Assembly (NCBI GenBank): GCA_964498075.1
Contig: CAZCGA010000017.1
Location: forward strand, 1-64,000
Reading direction: 5' to 3'
DNA length: 64,000 nucleotides
From: CAZCGA01 sp964498075
GTDB lineage: Bacteria; Desulfobacterota; Binatia; HRBIN30
This document shows, in pieces, positions 1-8,579 of the stretch. Under the pieces are notes generated by a model. The model worked only from the letters and a program-made list of their open reading frames with translations, was not told the origin of the DNA and searched no databases. The first letter of the stretch is position 1. Each line of letters begins with the position of its first letter. The position numbers were made by a program, and so were the translations under genes.

Positions 1-47
1 GGCTGCGCCCGCACCCGCACGAGTTCGCCCTGTATTTCGACGCGTGA
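1..47 (+). CDS. glnA: glutamine synthetase, C-terminal end (partial)
   Basis: The window opens inside a gene. In the frame starting at base 3 it reads LRPHPHEFALYFDA and then TGA at 45-47. A C-terminus of the form PHPxEFxLYxx is the typical end of type I glutamine synthetase (E. coli ends PHPVEFELYYSV). Only 14 residues are visible, so the call rests on this tail. It fits with the class I glutamine amidotransferase that follows. Confidence 0.55.
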   Translation, partial: LRPHPHEFALYFDA

Positions 48-60
48 TTCTGACGTTGGG

Positions 61-107
61 CGGGGAACCGCGCCCTACAGGGGCGTCTTGTAGGGGCGCG
101 GTCCCCG
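61..107. repeat. inverted-repeat hairpin after glnA
   Basis: An 18-base arm (61-78) and a nearly perfect reverse complement (90-107) flank an 11-base spacer. The GC-rich stem lies between the glutamine synthetase stop and the next start. It could end or attenuate transcription, but there is no T-run. It also resembles dispersed GTAGGGGCGCGG-type repeats seen in many uncultured genomes. Confidence 0.6.
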
Positions 108-127
108 CGCCAGTGTCGGCGCCCACC

Positions 128-844
128 ATGCCGGACCAGCGCTTCTACGTCTTTCAACACATCGAGTGCGAGGATCTGGGCACCTTCACCCAAACCTTCG
201 CCGCGCGCGGCGTTCGCGTCGACTACGTGCGCTTGTTTGCCGGCGACGGAATTCCAGAGGACTTCGGGGCCGCGTCGGCGCTCGTCTTCTTGGGCGGACC
301 GATGAGTGTGAACGATGAAGCCCGTTACGCGTATCTCGGCGCCGAGAAGGCCATCATCCGTCGCGCCCTTGCTGCAAACGTGCCGGTTCTCGGTGTGTGC
401 CTCGGCGCACAGCTACTGGCGGCTGCTGCCGGTTCCCGCGTGTTCTCAGGGGTGCGTCCCGAGATCGGCTGGGAACCCATTTCCCTGACCATCGACGGGC
501 GTCAAGACCCGATGCTGTCGCCGCTCGCGCACCTGGCGGCTGTCTTTCACTGGCATGGGGAGACGTTCGATCTCCCGCCGGGAGCGACGCGGTTGGCCTT
601 CAGCGCGCTGACGTTGAACCAAGCGTTCCGCCTGGGGCGCTGGGCGTATGGGTTGCAGTTCCATCTCGAGGTGGATGCGTCGATGATCGAGGCGTGGGTA
701 CAGGCGTATCCCGACGACCTTGGTCTCGATCTCGACGCTGCGGCGCGGCGCATCAGCGCCGACACGCGGTCCTACATGCCCGCGTTGCAGGCTGCCGGCG
801 CAGAAGCCGCCAACCGCTTTCTCGACCTCGTCACGGGTGACTGA
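128..844 (+). CDS. class I glutamine amidotransferase (GMP synthase-like)
   Basis: A 238-residue stand-alone class I glutamine amidotransferase domain, which hydrolyses glutamine to release ammonia for an acceptor. The nucleophile elbow reads GVCLGAQ with Cys91. The catalytic His179 and Glu181 lie in GLQFHLEVD, and an HWHGE motif sits at about residues 140-144. The length matches stand-alone GuaA-like amidotransferases, some of which are gamma-glutamyl hydrolases of polyamine metabolism; the true acceptor is unknown. ATG at 128 was chosen because the frame upstream runs through the inverted repeat. The next gene starts two bases after the stop, so the two are probably co-transcribed. Preceding glnA suggests a nitrogen-metabolism context. 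Confidence 0.88.
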   Translation: MPDQRFYVFQHIECEDLGTFTQTFAARGVRVDYVRLFAGDGIPEDFGAASALVFLGGPMSVNDEARYAYLGAEKAIIRRALAANVPVLGVCLGAQLLAAAAGSRVFSGVRPEIGWEPISLTIDGRQDPMLSPLAHLAAVFHWHGETFDLPPGATRLAFSALTLNQAFRLGRWAYGLQFHLEVDASMIEAWVQAYPDDLGLDLDAAARRISADTRSYMPALQAAGAEAANRFLDLVTGD

Positions 845-846
845 CG

Positions 847-1791
847 ATGACCATGGCGCTGCGCGTGGCTGAGCGGCACGACGAGCCTCTGGAGCGTTAC
901 TTGCCGTGCGTCTCGGCAGCGATGCAGGCGCTTGCGGCGAGTGTCGCGCGTGTCGCGGCCACCGACGTGCCGGTGCTCATCTGCGGTGAAATTGGATCAG
1001 GAAAGTCGACGCTGGCCCGACAGATCTGCGAGGACAGCCCGCGTCGCGGTGCGCCGATCATCCTGCAATGCGCAACCGCGACGCCCGAGGTCATTGCGGG
1101 GCTGGCGCAGGTATCGGACCGCTGCGTGCTGCTCGAAGAAATCGGCGAGTTGGCGCCCGGTGCGCAGGACAGCCTGGTGTGCTTGCTGGCGGCGCAGCCG
1201 CCGCGAAACGGCGTGCGGCTGATCACGACGTCGAACCGCGACCTCGGTGAGCTCACGGAGCGGCATGGCATGCGCACCGATCTTCGCTACCGGCTTGACG
1301 TGGTGCGTCTCGACATCCCACCGCTACGCCAGCGTCGGGAAGACATCATTTTCCTCGCGGAGCATTTCCTGGCGGTGGCCGGGCGCACCTTCCATCGCGA
1401 CGTGTGTGCCCTCAGCCCCGACGCACGGGCACGCTTGCTCGACCACCGTTGGCCCGGCAATGTGCGCGAGCTTAGGAACTGTGTGATGGAATCGGTGCTG
1501 CATTGCCCGCATGTGCGAATCCGGGCGGCCGACGTGCGGCTACGCACAGCTGCCGCAGGGGCGGATCCAGAGGCGGAGTTGGCCGCCGCGCTCTCGCGGT
1601 TGCATGCGGCGCAGCCCGGAGAGCTTCACGCGCGCCTGCAGCGGCTGTTGCTGCAGTGGGCGATGAACGTTTGCGGCGGCAACCGGATCCGCGCCGCTAC
1701 GCTGCTGGGTATCGGCCGCGGCTCCCTGCGCGCCAAGCTCCGGCGACACGGGCTCGATTCACTGCCACCTGCTCAACCGGCCGCGCGCTGA
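847..1791 (+). CDS. sigma-54 activator-like AAA+ regulator lacking the GAFTGA loop
   Basis: A 314-residue protein like the central and C-terminal parts of NtrC-family activators. Walker A is GEIGSGKS (47-54), Walker B is LLEEIGEL (about 95-102), and the R-finger/sensor region reads RYRLDVVRLDIPPLRQRREDI. A WPGNVREL sensor II motif and a C-terminal Fis-type helix-turn-helix (GGNRIRAATLLGIGRGSLRAKL) follow. There is no N-terminal receiver or sensor domain. The roughly 35-residue stretch between Walker A and B that normally holds the sigma-54-contacting GAFTGA loop is shortened and has no such motif. The protein therefore probably does not open sigma-54 complexes in the normal way and may be a TyrR-like regulator. 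It lies two bases after the amidotransferase gene. Confidence 0.8.
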   Translation: MTMALRVAERHDEPLERYLPCVSAAMQALAASVARVAATDVPVLICGEIGSGKSTLARQICEDSPRRGAPIILQCATATPEVIAGLAQVSDRCVLLEEIGELAPGAQDSLVCLLAAQPPRNGVRLITTSNRDLGELTERHGMRTDLRYRLDVVRLDIPPLRQRREDIIFLAEHFLAVAGRTFHRDVCALSPDARARLLDHRWPGNVRELRNCVMESVLHCPHVRIRAADVRLRTAAAGADPEAELAAALSRLHAAQPGELHARLQRLLLQWAMNVCGGNRIRAATLLGIGRGSLRAKLRRHGLDSLPPAQPAAR

Positions 1792-1895
1792 GCCGACGGC
1801 CGGGTCCCCGGGCCTCGCAGCCCTGCCACCCCGCGCGGAGGCTTGTCGCAGCTTCCCGAGTCGAATAGATTGTCGTGACTCTGCAGGACTCCAAT

Positions 1896-3734
1896 ATGGA
1901 CGTGCGTGGCTCATCTGGGGGTGGCAGCGGTCAGGACGGCAAAATGGAACGAGGAACGGCGAAGATGGAAGCGCGGCCCAAGGGACGACCGCGGGTGAGT
2001 CCGAAGGCGACCGCACCCGCACCGGTGATCCCGACGCTGGATAACCCGCTGGCGGCAACGCACGACGGACCGCCGGCGCCAAGCTCCGCGACTCCGGTGG
2101 GACTGTACGATCACACCTTGCTGCAAGGCGAGGAGCTGCGGCGGCGACCCTTCCTTGCGGCCAGTACGCTGCAGATCCTGCGGCAGCATGCCAAGGGCCG
2201 CATGACGGTCTGGGAGCGCATCGACGTGCTCCAAGACAAAAGCACGCAGCCGAGTATCCTGTACCAGAACTGGGGACCGAACCTCGACGGCGCGTCCATC
2301 GTCACCGCCGTCGTCCAGATCCGCGGCCGCGACGTTGCCCTCTACGGCCACGACTTCACGGTGCGCGCCGGTTCGATGGATGCCACCAACGGACGGAAGC
2401 TGGCGAATCTCATCTACCTCGCCGCCCAACGCGGCATCCCCCTGATCGGCATGAACGACAGTGCCGGCGCCTTCGTTCCCGCCGGCGTCGGCGGCCTCGA
2501 TGGTTATGCGGAGGCCTTCACCGCGCTGCGCAAGATCAACGGGATCGTGCCGAGCATCATGTGTATGTTCGGCTTCAACGCGGGCGGCGGCGCGTATCTG
2601 CCGCGCCAGGGCAGCTTCATGATCCAGCCCGCGAACACCTTCTTCGGGCTCACCGGCCCGGTGGTGGTGAAGAGTGCGCTCGGCGAAGACGTCACGGCCG
2701 ACGATTTGGGCGGTCCGAAAGTGCACGGCGCCAGCGGCGTGTCGGACCTCACGGTTGCCGACGAGGTCGCGGCACTGCGCACGGCGCAGCGGCTGCTCAG
2801 TTACCTTCCGGATTCGAACCGAGTGGTGCCGCCGTACGAGGACACGTCGGATTCGCTCGAACGCCGGACGACCGAGATCGACACGCTGCTGCGCAAAGCC
2901 TTCAACTCGCCGACGGGTTTCAACACGCCGATCGACGTCTCGATCGTCATTCAGCAGGTGTGCGACCACGGCGACTTCTTCGAGATCCAGCCCGACCGCG
3001 CCCGCAACGCCATCACCGCCTTCGGTCGGCTCGGCGGACACGTCGTGGGTTTCGTCGCCAACAACAGCGCTGTAGCCAGCGGCCAGATCGACATCGATGC
3101 GGCGTACAAGATCGCCCACTTCGTGCGCTTCTGCAGCATCTACAACACGCCGGTGATCTTCATGGAGGACACGACCGGGTTCCTGCCGGGTCGCGACCAG
3201 GAGAGCCGGGGGATTGTCCAAGCCGGGCGGGCGATGCTCGACGCGATCATCGATCTGCGCACGCCGCGCATCCTGTTGATCATCCGCAACGCCTTCGGCG
3301 GTGCGTACGCAGCGTTCAACTCCTACGCCACGGGCGCCGACCTCGTGCTGGCGCTGCCGACGACGCGCGTGGCCGTGATGGGAACGGCCGGTAAGGAGTA
3401 CACCTACAAGCGCGAGCTCCTGGACGTCCGCGCGAATGCCGCGGCGCGACTCCAGGAGGAGATCGCAGCGCGGCTGGAAACCGGCAGCTCGCCGGAGGAC
3501 GCCAAGCAGGCAGCCGAACGAGCGGTGGCCGAGTGGATGAAGGCACAGGAGGTGGAGCTCAATCAACGCTACGAAAGGGAGCTCATGAATCCGCGCGAGG
3601 CGCTCAGCCTCGGGTCGATCTCCGAGATCGTCATGCCCACCGACCTGCGCTCCGTGCTCAGCCGCAGCCTCCTTTTCCTGTTGCGCCACTACGAGCCTGG
3701 GCCCTGGCAGTCCGTTCAGCGGGAGTTTCATTGA
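1896..3734 (+). CDS. acyl-CoA carboxylase, carboxyltransferase subunit
   Basis: A crotonase-fold carboxyltransferase of about 612 residues that moves CO2 from carboxybiotin to an acyl-CoA, probably acetyl-, propionyl- or a longer acyl-CoA. The N-half contains NDSAGAFVPAGVGGLDGY and a GASGVSDLTV segment; the C-half contains IRNAFGGAYAAFNSYATGADL and AVMGTAGKEY, the two oxyanion/CoA-binding halves of PccB-type subunits. An unusual Pro/Ala-rich N-terminal extension of about 60 residues precedes the fold. ATG 1896 has an AGGA seven bases upstream; GTG 1875 and ATG 1965 are alternatives. The stop shares one base with the start of the biotin carboxylase gene, so the two subunits are translationally coupled. 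Confidence 0.93.
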   Translation: MDVRGSSGGGSGQDGKMERGTAKMEARPKGRPRVSPKATAPAPVIPTLDNPLAATHDGPPAPSSATPVGLYDHTLLQGEELRRRPFLAASTLQILRQHAKGRMTVWERIDVLQDKSTQPSILYQNWGPNLDGASIVTAVVQIRGRDVALYGHDFTVRAGSMDATNGRKLANLIYLAAQRGIPLIGMNDSAGAFVPAGVGGLDGYAEAFTALRKINGIVPSIMCMFGFNAGGGAYLPRQGSFMIQPANTFFGLTGPVVVKSALGEDVTADDLGGPKVHGASGVSDLTVADEVAALRTAQRLLSYLPDSNRVVPPYEDTSDSLERRTTEIDTLLRKAFNSPTGFNTPIDVSIVIQQVCDHGDFFEIQPDRARNAITAFGRLGGHVVGFVANNSAVASGQIDIDAAYKIAHFVRFCSIYNTPVIFMEDTTGFLPGRDQESRGIVQAGRAMLDAIIDLRTPRILLIIRNAFGGAYAAFNSYATGADLVLALPTTRVAVMGTAGKEYTYKRELLDVRANAAARLQEEIAARLETGSSPEDAKQAAERAVAEWMKAQEVELNQRYERELMNPREALSLGSISEIVMPTDLRSVLSRSLLFLLRHYEPGPWQSVQREFH

Positions 3735-6556
3735 TGCGCGTGGCGAAGCCGGCCGACCCCTGCGCCAACAACCCGCTCATCCACCGCGACCGCCGCTTCG
3801 GCCAATCGCCCTCGGCGTGGGTGCGCTCGTTTGCGTGCGACGACATGGGCGTGTTGATCGTCTGCCGCGGGCCGATCCGCAAGGAAGCGATCGACGTGTT
3901 CCACGAAATGGGCATGACCAAGGTCGGCATGCTCATCTCGGAGCGCGACAGCATCGTCTTCCCGCGGGCGCTCTCCCCCGAGCTGCGGGTGATGGATCCG
4001 ACACACGTGCACGCCGTGCCCGACTACACCGGTACGACGAAGGAGGAGCGCGTCCAGCGCATCCAGGAGATCATCCAAATCTGCAGAGACCACGCGTATC
4101 AATACGTGTTCGCCGGATACGGATTCATGGCCGAGGACGCCGGCTTCGTCCGCACCCTCGAGCGGGCCGGCATCCGGTTCATCGGTCCGGGCTCGTACAC
4201 CCAGGAAGCCGCTGGCGCGAAAGACGAGGCGAAGCGGACGGCCATCGAGAACGCGGTGTCGGTGACGGCGGGCGTCAACAACGCCAGCGCGCGGACCCTC
4301 CTTTGCAAGTACGCGGATCGCGCTGCACTTGCCAAGCTCGTCAAGGAGAAGGGGTTGCACGTCTTGGAGATCGGCAACGACACGCTGAGCCTCGAGGCGC
4401 TCGCCGATCGCGTGCTGGACGCCGCCTACGAGAAGCACCTCGACCTTTACACCATCGAGGAGTTGGCCGAGCAGATCCGCATTGAGGCCGAACGACTGCT
4501 GCGGGAGCATCCAGGCCGGCGCTTCCGGCTGAAGGCCATCGGCGGTGGCGGCGGCAAAGGGCAACGTCTCTTCTCCGACGCCGCCGGCGTGCCGGGACTG
4601 GTCCGCGAGATACTCAACGAGGTCAAAGCGACGGGCGTGGGCGACAACAAGAACATGCTCATCGAGCTCAACGTCGAGCACACCCGGCACAACGAGATCC
4701 AGATCATCGGCAACGGCGAGTGGTGCATTGCGCTCGGAGGACGCGACTGCTCGTTACAGATGCACGAGCAGAAGCTGGTCGAGGTGTCACTCACCCAGGA
4801 GGGCTTCCGGGCCGCCATCGCGGCGGCACGCGCCGCCGGCCAGGACCGCAAGGCGCGCGTGCTCGAATCCGACCTGGCCGTGCTGCAGCGCATGGAGCAG
4901 CAAGCGGAGCGTTTCGGCACGGCGGTGAAGCTCGACTCGGCGTCGACCTTCGAGTGCATCGTCGAAGGCGAGCATCATTACTTCATGGAAGTGAACACCC
5001 GCATCCAAGTCGAGCACCGCGTCTCCGAGCTGTGCTACGCGTTGCGTTTCACGAACCCGGATGACCCCGACGACTTTTTCGATGTGCAGGCGCTCGTCGA
5101 ATGCATGGCGCTGATCGCCAAGCACAAGCAGCAGCTTCCCAAACCGACGCGCGCAGGGCGTGAGACGGCGGCGATCGAAGTACGTTTGAACGCCACGGAC
5201 CGGGCCCTCAACCCGGCCGCGGGTGGGGTGATCATCTCATGGTCGGACCCGATTGATGGCGAGATTCGCGACGATCAGGGCATCTCGATCAAGAACCCCG
5301 ACACGGGGCTCTACATGCGGTACCGCCTGGCCGGTGCATACGACTCGAACGTCGCGCTGTTGCTGGCCACCGGCGCGGATCGGGAGGAAAGCTGCGCGCG
5401 GATCACGGAGATTCTTCGGCGGACGACGATCCGCGGCATGGACCTCGCCACGAATCTCGAGTTCCATTTCGGTCTCATGACGTGGTTCCTGAGCCGCGAC
5501 GTGTGGGCGAAACCGACGACGAAGTTCGTCGTCCCGTACCTGACGCTGGTGGGTGAGCTGGCGCGTGAGGCGCACTCCATCGACTTCGATCACGCCTTTC
5601 AGCAGATCGCGCGCCGAGCGACGGCCGGCGCAGCCACCGGGGGCGAACGGGCACTCACTGCCACACGTCAGGTGATCGAGCTGAAGGAGACGTTGCTCGA
5701 GCGGCCGATTGCCATGCTGATTGACGAACCCCACTTCCTCTCGGCGTGGCTCAGCAAGCATCGTCTCGATTTCGCGCTGGACGGCGCGCGCGTCATGTGG
5801 AAGCGCAACCCGGTCGAAATCCTCGCGGCCACCTATCATCTGCTGCACCTCGACGATCAGCCCGGCGAGCCGGCGGCGCATCGCATCTGGGATCACGACC
5901 AGCTGCTGCTCGAGACCGCACTCAGCTTCTACGCGATGCTGGCTGAGCGCATCCCAGCGGGGATGGCGTGGCCGGACTTGGACCGTACCTTGCGCGCGGC
6001 GCCGGCGTCGTTCGGGTTCGATGCGGGAGCGTGGGAGCGCATAGGCTCGGCGCACGCCGGCCACCAGCTCGGGCTCGATATTCTTGCGGTGCTGCCGATG
6101 ATCGCGGCGAAGTCCGGGTTCTACGACCTCACTTTGAACGATGATCTCAGCATCACGATTCCCGAACGCCTGCTCGATCCGGCGCGGCAAGAAGCCATGC
6201 GGAAGGTCCTCGTACCCCCACCGGCAACCAGGGCGGACGAGATCGCCGCCGCAATGGGCGGCACGTACTATGCGCAGGAGGCTCCCGGTTTCCCGCCCTT
6301 CGTGACCAAGGGGGGTCACTTCAAGCAGGGCGATCCACTCTACATCATCGAGGTCATGAAGATGTTCAACAAGGTATGCGCGCCGTTCTCCGGAACCATC
6401 GACGACATTCTGGTCATGGGAACCGGGGTCGTCGTCCGCAAGGGCCAGCCGCTTTTCAAGGTGACCCCCGACGAGCGGGTCGTCGACGAAGATCCCGAGG
6501 AAAAGCTCCGGCGCATCCGCATCAACACCGACGCGTATCTTGCGTACCTGCCATAG
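3734..6556 (+). CDS. acyl-CoA carboxylase biotin carboxylase/BCCP fusion subunit
   Basis: A 940-residue protein that carboxylates its own biotin using ATP and bicarbonate. An N-terminal biotin carboxylase domain (about 35-560) includes the ATP-grasp loop KAIGGGGGKGQRLF and the MEVNTRIQVEHRVSEL active-site segment. A helical middle region (about 580-800) follows. The C-terminal biotinyl domain carries EVMKM, with the predicted biotin lysine at residue 876. It is much longer than AccC (about 450 residues) because the carrier domain is fused and the linker is long. ATG 3734 overlaps the preceding stop (TGATG). With the upstream gene it forms a complete two-subunit carboxylase. Substrate specificity cannot be read from the sequence. 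Confidence 0.93.
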   Translation: MRVAKPADPCANNPLIHRDRRFGQSPSAWVRSFACDDMGVLIVCRGPIRKEAIDVFHEMGMTKVGMLISERDSIVFPRALSPELRVMDPTHVHAVPDYTGTTKEERVQRIQEIIQICRDHAYQYVFAGYGFMAEDAGFVRTLERAGIRFIGPGSYTQEAAGAKDEAKRTAIENAVSVTAGVNNASARTLLCKYADRAALAKLVKEKGLHVLEIGNDTLSLEALADRVLDAAYEKHLDLYTIEELAEQIRIEAERLLREHPGRRFRLKAIGGGGGKGQRLFSDAAGVPGLVREILNEVKATGVGDNKNMLIELNVEHTRHNEIQIIGNGEWCIALGGRDCSLQMHEQKLVEVSLTQEGFRAAIAAARAAGQDRKARVLESDLAVLQRMEQQAERFGTAVKLDSASTFECIVEGEHHYFMEVNTRIQVEHRVSELCYALRFTNPDDPDDFFDVQALVECMALIAKHKQQLPKPTRAGRETAAIEVRLNATDRALNPAAGGVIISWSDPIDGEIRDDQGISIKNPDTGLYMRYRLAGAYDSNVALLLATGADREESCARITEILRRTTIRGMDLATNLEFHFGLMTWFLSRDVWAKPTTKFVVPYLTLVGELAREAHSIDFDHAFQQIARRATAGAATGGERALTATRQVIELKETLLERPIAMLIDEPHFLSAWLSKHRLDFALDGARVMWKRNPVEILAATYHLLHLDDQPGEPAAHRIWDHDQLLLETALSFYAMLAERIPAGMAWPDLDRTLRAAPASFGFDAGAWERIGSAHAGHQLGLDILAVLPMIAAKSGFYDLTLNDDLSITIPERLLDPARQEAMRKVLVPPPATRADEIAAAMGGTYYAQEAPGFPPFVTKGGHFKQGDPLYIIEVMKMFNKVCAPFSGTIDDILVMGTGVVVRKGQPLFKVTPDERVVDEDPEEKLRRIRINTDAYLAYLP

Positions 6557-6658
6557 GAGCGCTGCCGCGGTCGCCGCGGTGCCGCGGCGGTTGTAGCGCC
6601 GCCGCAATCGTGTTAAACGCGCCCAGCATTCAGCCACGGCGGTGAAGGAGGAGATGCA

Positions 6659-7207
6659 ATGTCGATGGTGGCCAAGAAGATCTTTCTCACCCGAGGAGTG
6701 GGGAAGCACCGCGAGAAGCTCACCAGCTTCGAGATGGCGTTGCGCAGCGCCAAGATCGCGCAGTTCAACGTCGTGCGCGTCTCCAGTATCTTCCCGCCGC
6801 ATGCCAAGTTGATCACCCCGCAGGAAGGGCTGAAGCTGTTGAAGCCGGGCCAGATCCTGTACGTCGTCATGAGCGACAACGCGACCAACGAGCCGCATCG
6901 GCTCATCGCGTCGTCGGTCGGCGTCGCCATTCCGAAGGACCGCACGCAGTACGGCTACCTGGCCGAGCACCACAGCTTCGGACAGACCGACGACAAGGCG
7001 GGAGACTACGCCGAAGACCTGGCGGCCTCGATGCTCGCCACGATTCTCGGCGTCGAGTTCGACGCCAACAAGAGCTACGACGAGCGCAAGGACGTGTGGC
7101 GCCTCTCCAACGAGATCGTCATGACGCGCAACGTCACGCAGTCGGCCATCGGCGACAAGGACGGTCTCTGGACCTCCGTGGTCGCCGCGGCCGTGTTCGC
7201 CGAGTAG
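6659..7207 (+). CDS. pdaD: pyruvoyl-dependent arginine decarboxylase
   Basis: A 182-residue proenzyme of the PvlArgDC family, which converts arginine to agmatine, the first step of one polyamine route. The self-cleavage site is VSSIFPP with Ser42-Ser43; Ser43 should become the pyruvoyl group of the alpha chain. The conserved FGQTDDKAGDYAEDLAA block and the C-terminal SAIGDKDGLWTS also fit the family, as does the length. ATG 6659 has a strong GAAGGAGGAG site six bases upstream. The gene stands alone between the carboxylase operon and a hairpin. A few residual histidine-decarboxylase-like relatives exist, but arginine is the usual substrate. Confidence 0.9.
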   Translation: MSMVAKKIFLTRGVGKHREKLTSFEMALRSAKIAQFNVVRVSSIFPPHAKLITPQEGLKLLKPGQILYVVMSDNATNEPHRLIASSVGVAIPKDRTQYGYLAEHHSFGQTDDKAGDYAEDLAASMLATILGVEFDANKSYDERKDVWRLSNEIVMTRNVTQSAIGDKDGLWTSVVAAAVFAE

Positions 7208-7233
7208 GCGCGGCTCGGGACTGGAAAAGCAAA

Positions 7234-7256
7234 GGGCCAGGCATTCTGCCTGGCCC
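7234..7256. terminator. hairpin terminator between convergent genes
   Basis: A perfect 9-bp stem (GGGCCAGGC / GCCTGGCCC) with a five-base loop lies between the convergent arginine decarboxylase gene and the minus-strand secreted protein gene. There is no T-run, so it is likely a bidirectional hairpin of uncertain efficiency. Confidence 0.6.
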
Positions 7257-7297
7257 TCGCGGTATCGCGCTAAGTTCTGACGTGCGGTGACGCCAGC

Positions 7298-8506
7298 TTA
7301 CGGTATCGCCTGCTCGGTCCCTGGCAGCTTGAGCACGTCCAGCTGCGTCCGTTCGCCTCTCTCCTGCAGGCTGAATGCATCGGAGAACTGCGGCACGAAA
7401 TTCCCGTAGGTACCGTGGCCGTGGAACTCCTCCACGATTCCGATCAGTCCATGGCCGTGGTCCGTATCCGAATCAGCCACGGCCCGAATGAGCGCCTGTC
7501 CGTTCAGTGTTCCACCGATGTTCACGTTGAAGATTGAGCTCCGATCGTCGCTGGGTCCCGGACGGGTGCCGATATCGGAGATGTGTATCTCACGGAAGCA
7601 CTGCACCGACGTGCTGGTTGAGAATCGTTGCTCGAACTCGTTGTACACCAGGAACTGCACGGTCGTCTTGATGGGCGCTTGGAGGTTGAAGTCTTCCGAG
7701 CACGGAACCAAGGTGAGATCGGACCGGACGGTGTCGCCGGCGGCAGGTTCGAAGGCGTCATCGAAGAAGTGGTCCATCAGCAGGATGTTCGGGCAGGCGT
7801 TGTACTCGCGGCCGATGACGAGGGTGTTATCCTTGGGGTCATCTTGCGTCTTGGCCTGGATGCCGATGGCGTTGTAGGCGCGAATGTCGGCAAACGGTGG
7901 CCCATCCACGAAGACGTGTTCGATCGTCGCCTCGCCCTTGAGGTCGTTGCTGGCGATCGGCAGGTCATCGTCGCCGACCTCGACGCACTTCAGCTCGCCG
8001 ACCATTGGATCTTCAGGCACCGCGCTGATGCTCCCGGAGTTGCCGTCTGCCCCGGAATCAGCGAGCGGTAGGTCCTCGCCCGCGAGCCCGAGGCCGACCG
8101 TCCACACGAGGGGCTGCTTTGCGGTCATGCGGAAGCTGAAGTCCGTTTCGTTCCACGATGGCCTGCACGACACGATCGTACCCAGAGGAGGCGTCTCGTC
8201 GAAGCAGCTGTCCAAAGTTTCGTTCTTGCTGCCCTCGGGATTGCAGATCCTCGACGGATCGTTGGAGCAATGGCCGTTCGCGTCGACGTAGAAGCAGCGG
8301 ACGTTGACCGGATTCGGAGCGGTGTTGGTCAATTGGATCACCGTGTCCACCCCATTGTGGCTGTTGAAGACAATCTTGGGGAACACGACGATTGCCGCCG
8401 GATTCGTCGCCGAAACGTCGGCTCGTGCAGCCGCGCCATACAGGAACAGACCTCCCAGGAGCGCACACACACCCGAGAGAAAAGGATTCCACTTCACCGT
8501 ACGCAT
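7298..8506 (-). CDS. secreted protein of unknown function (paralog A)
   Basis: A 402-residue secreted protein. ATG 8506 (MRTVKWNPFLSG) follows an AAAGGAGAAG ribosome site and begins a Sec signal peptide ending near AAARA-DV. The mature part is rich in Asp, Thr and beta-prone sequence. Shared motifs with the next gene include GELKCVEV, NDLKGEATI, YNAIGI, LTLVPC, QFLVYNEFEQR and a C-terminal region with several His/Gly residues. Paired cysteines suggest disulfides outside the cytoplasm. I do not recognise the family. It is the downstream member of a tandem pair sharing one promoter, with 73 bases between the genes. Confidence 0.85.
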   Translation of the reverse strand: MRTVKWNPFLSGVCALLGGLFLYGAAARADVSATNPAAIVVFPKIVFNSHNGVDTVIQLTNTAPNPVNVRCFYVDANGHCSNDPSRICNPEGSKNETLDSCFDETPPLGTIVSCRPSWNETDFSFRMTAKQPLVWTVGLGLAGEDLPLADSGADGNSGSISAVPEDPMVGELKCVEVGDDDLPIASNDLKGEATIEHVFVDGPPFADIRAYNAIGIQAKTQDDPKDNTLVIGREYNACPNILLMDHFFDDAFEPAAGDTVRSDLTLVPCSEDFNLQAPIKTTVQFLVYNEFEQRFSTSTSVQCFREIHISDIGTRPGPSDDRSSIFNVNIGGTLNGQALIRAVADSDTDHGHGLIGIVEEFHGHGTYGNFVPQFSDAFSLQERGERTQLDVLKLPGTEQAIP

Positions 8507-8579
8507 TGCCCTTCTCCTTTCAGCTGTCATGGAGAAATCAGCCACAGCCTCTTCGCCTCTTCGCGCCTGGGCCACCCTA

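Noticed and set aside
1911..3731. 606-codon minus-strand open frame opposite the carboxyltransferase gene
   Set aside because: It is the antisense shadow of a highly conserved GC-rich gene, has no recognisable domain and no ribosome site.
5237..6973. 578-codon minus-strand frame opposite the biotin carboxylase gene
   Set aside because: Antisense shadow; it also runs across the clear start of the arginine decarboxylase gene.
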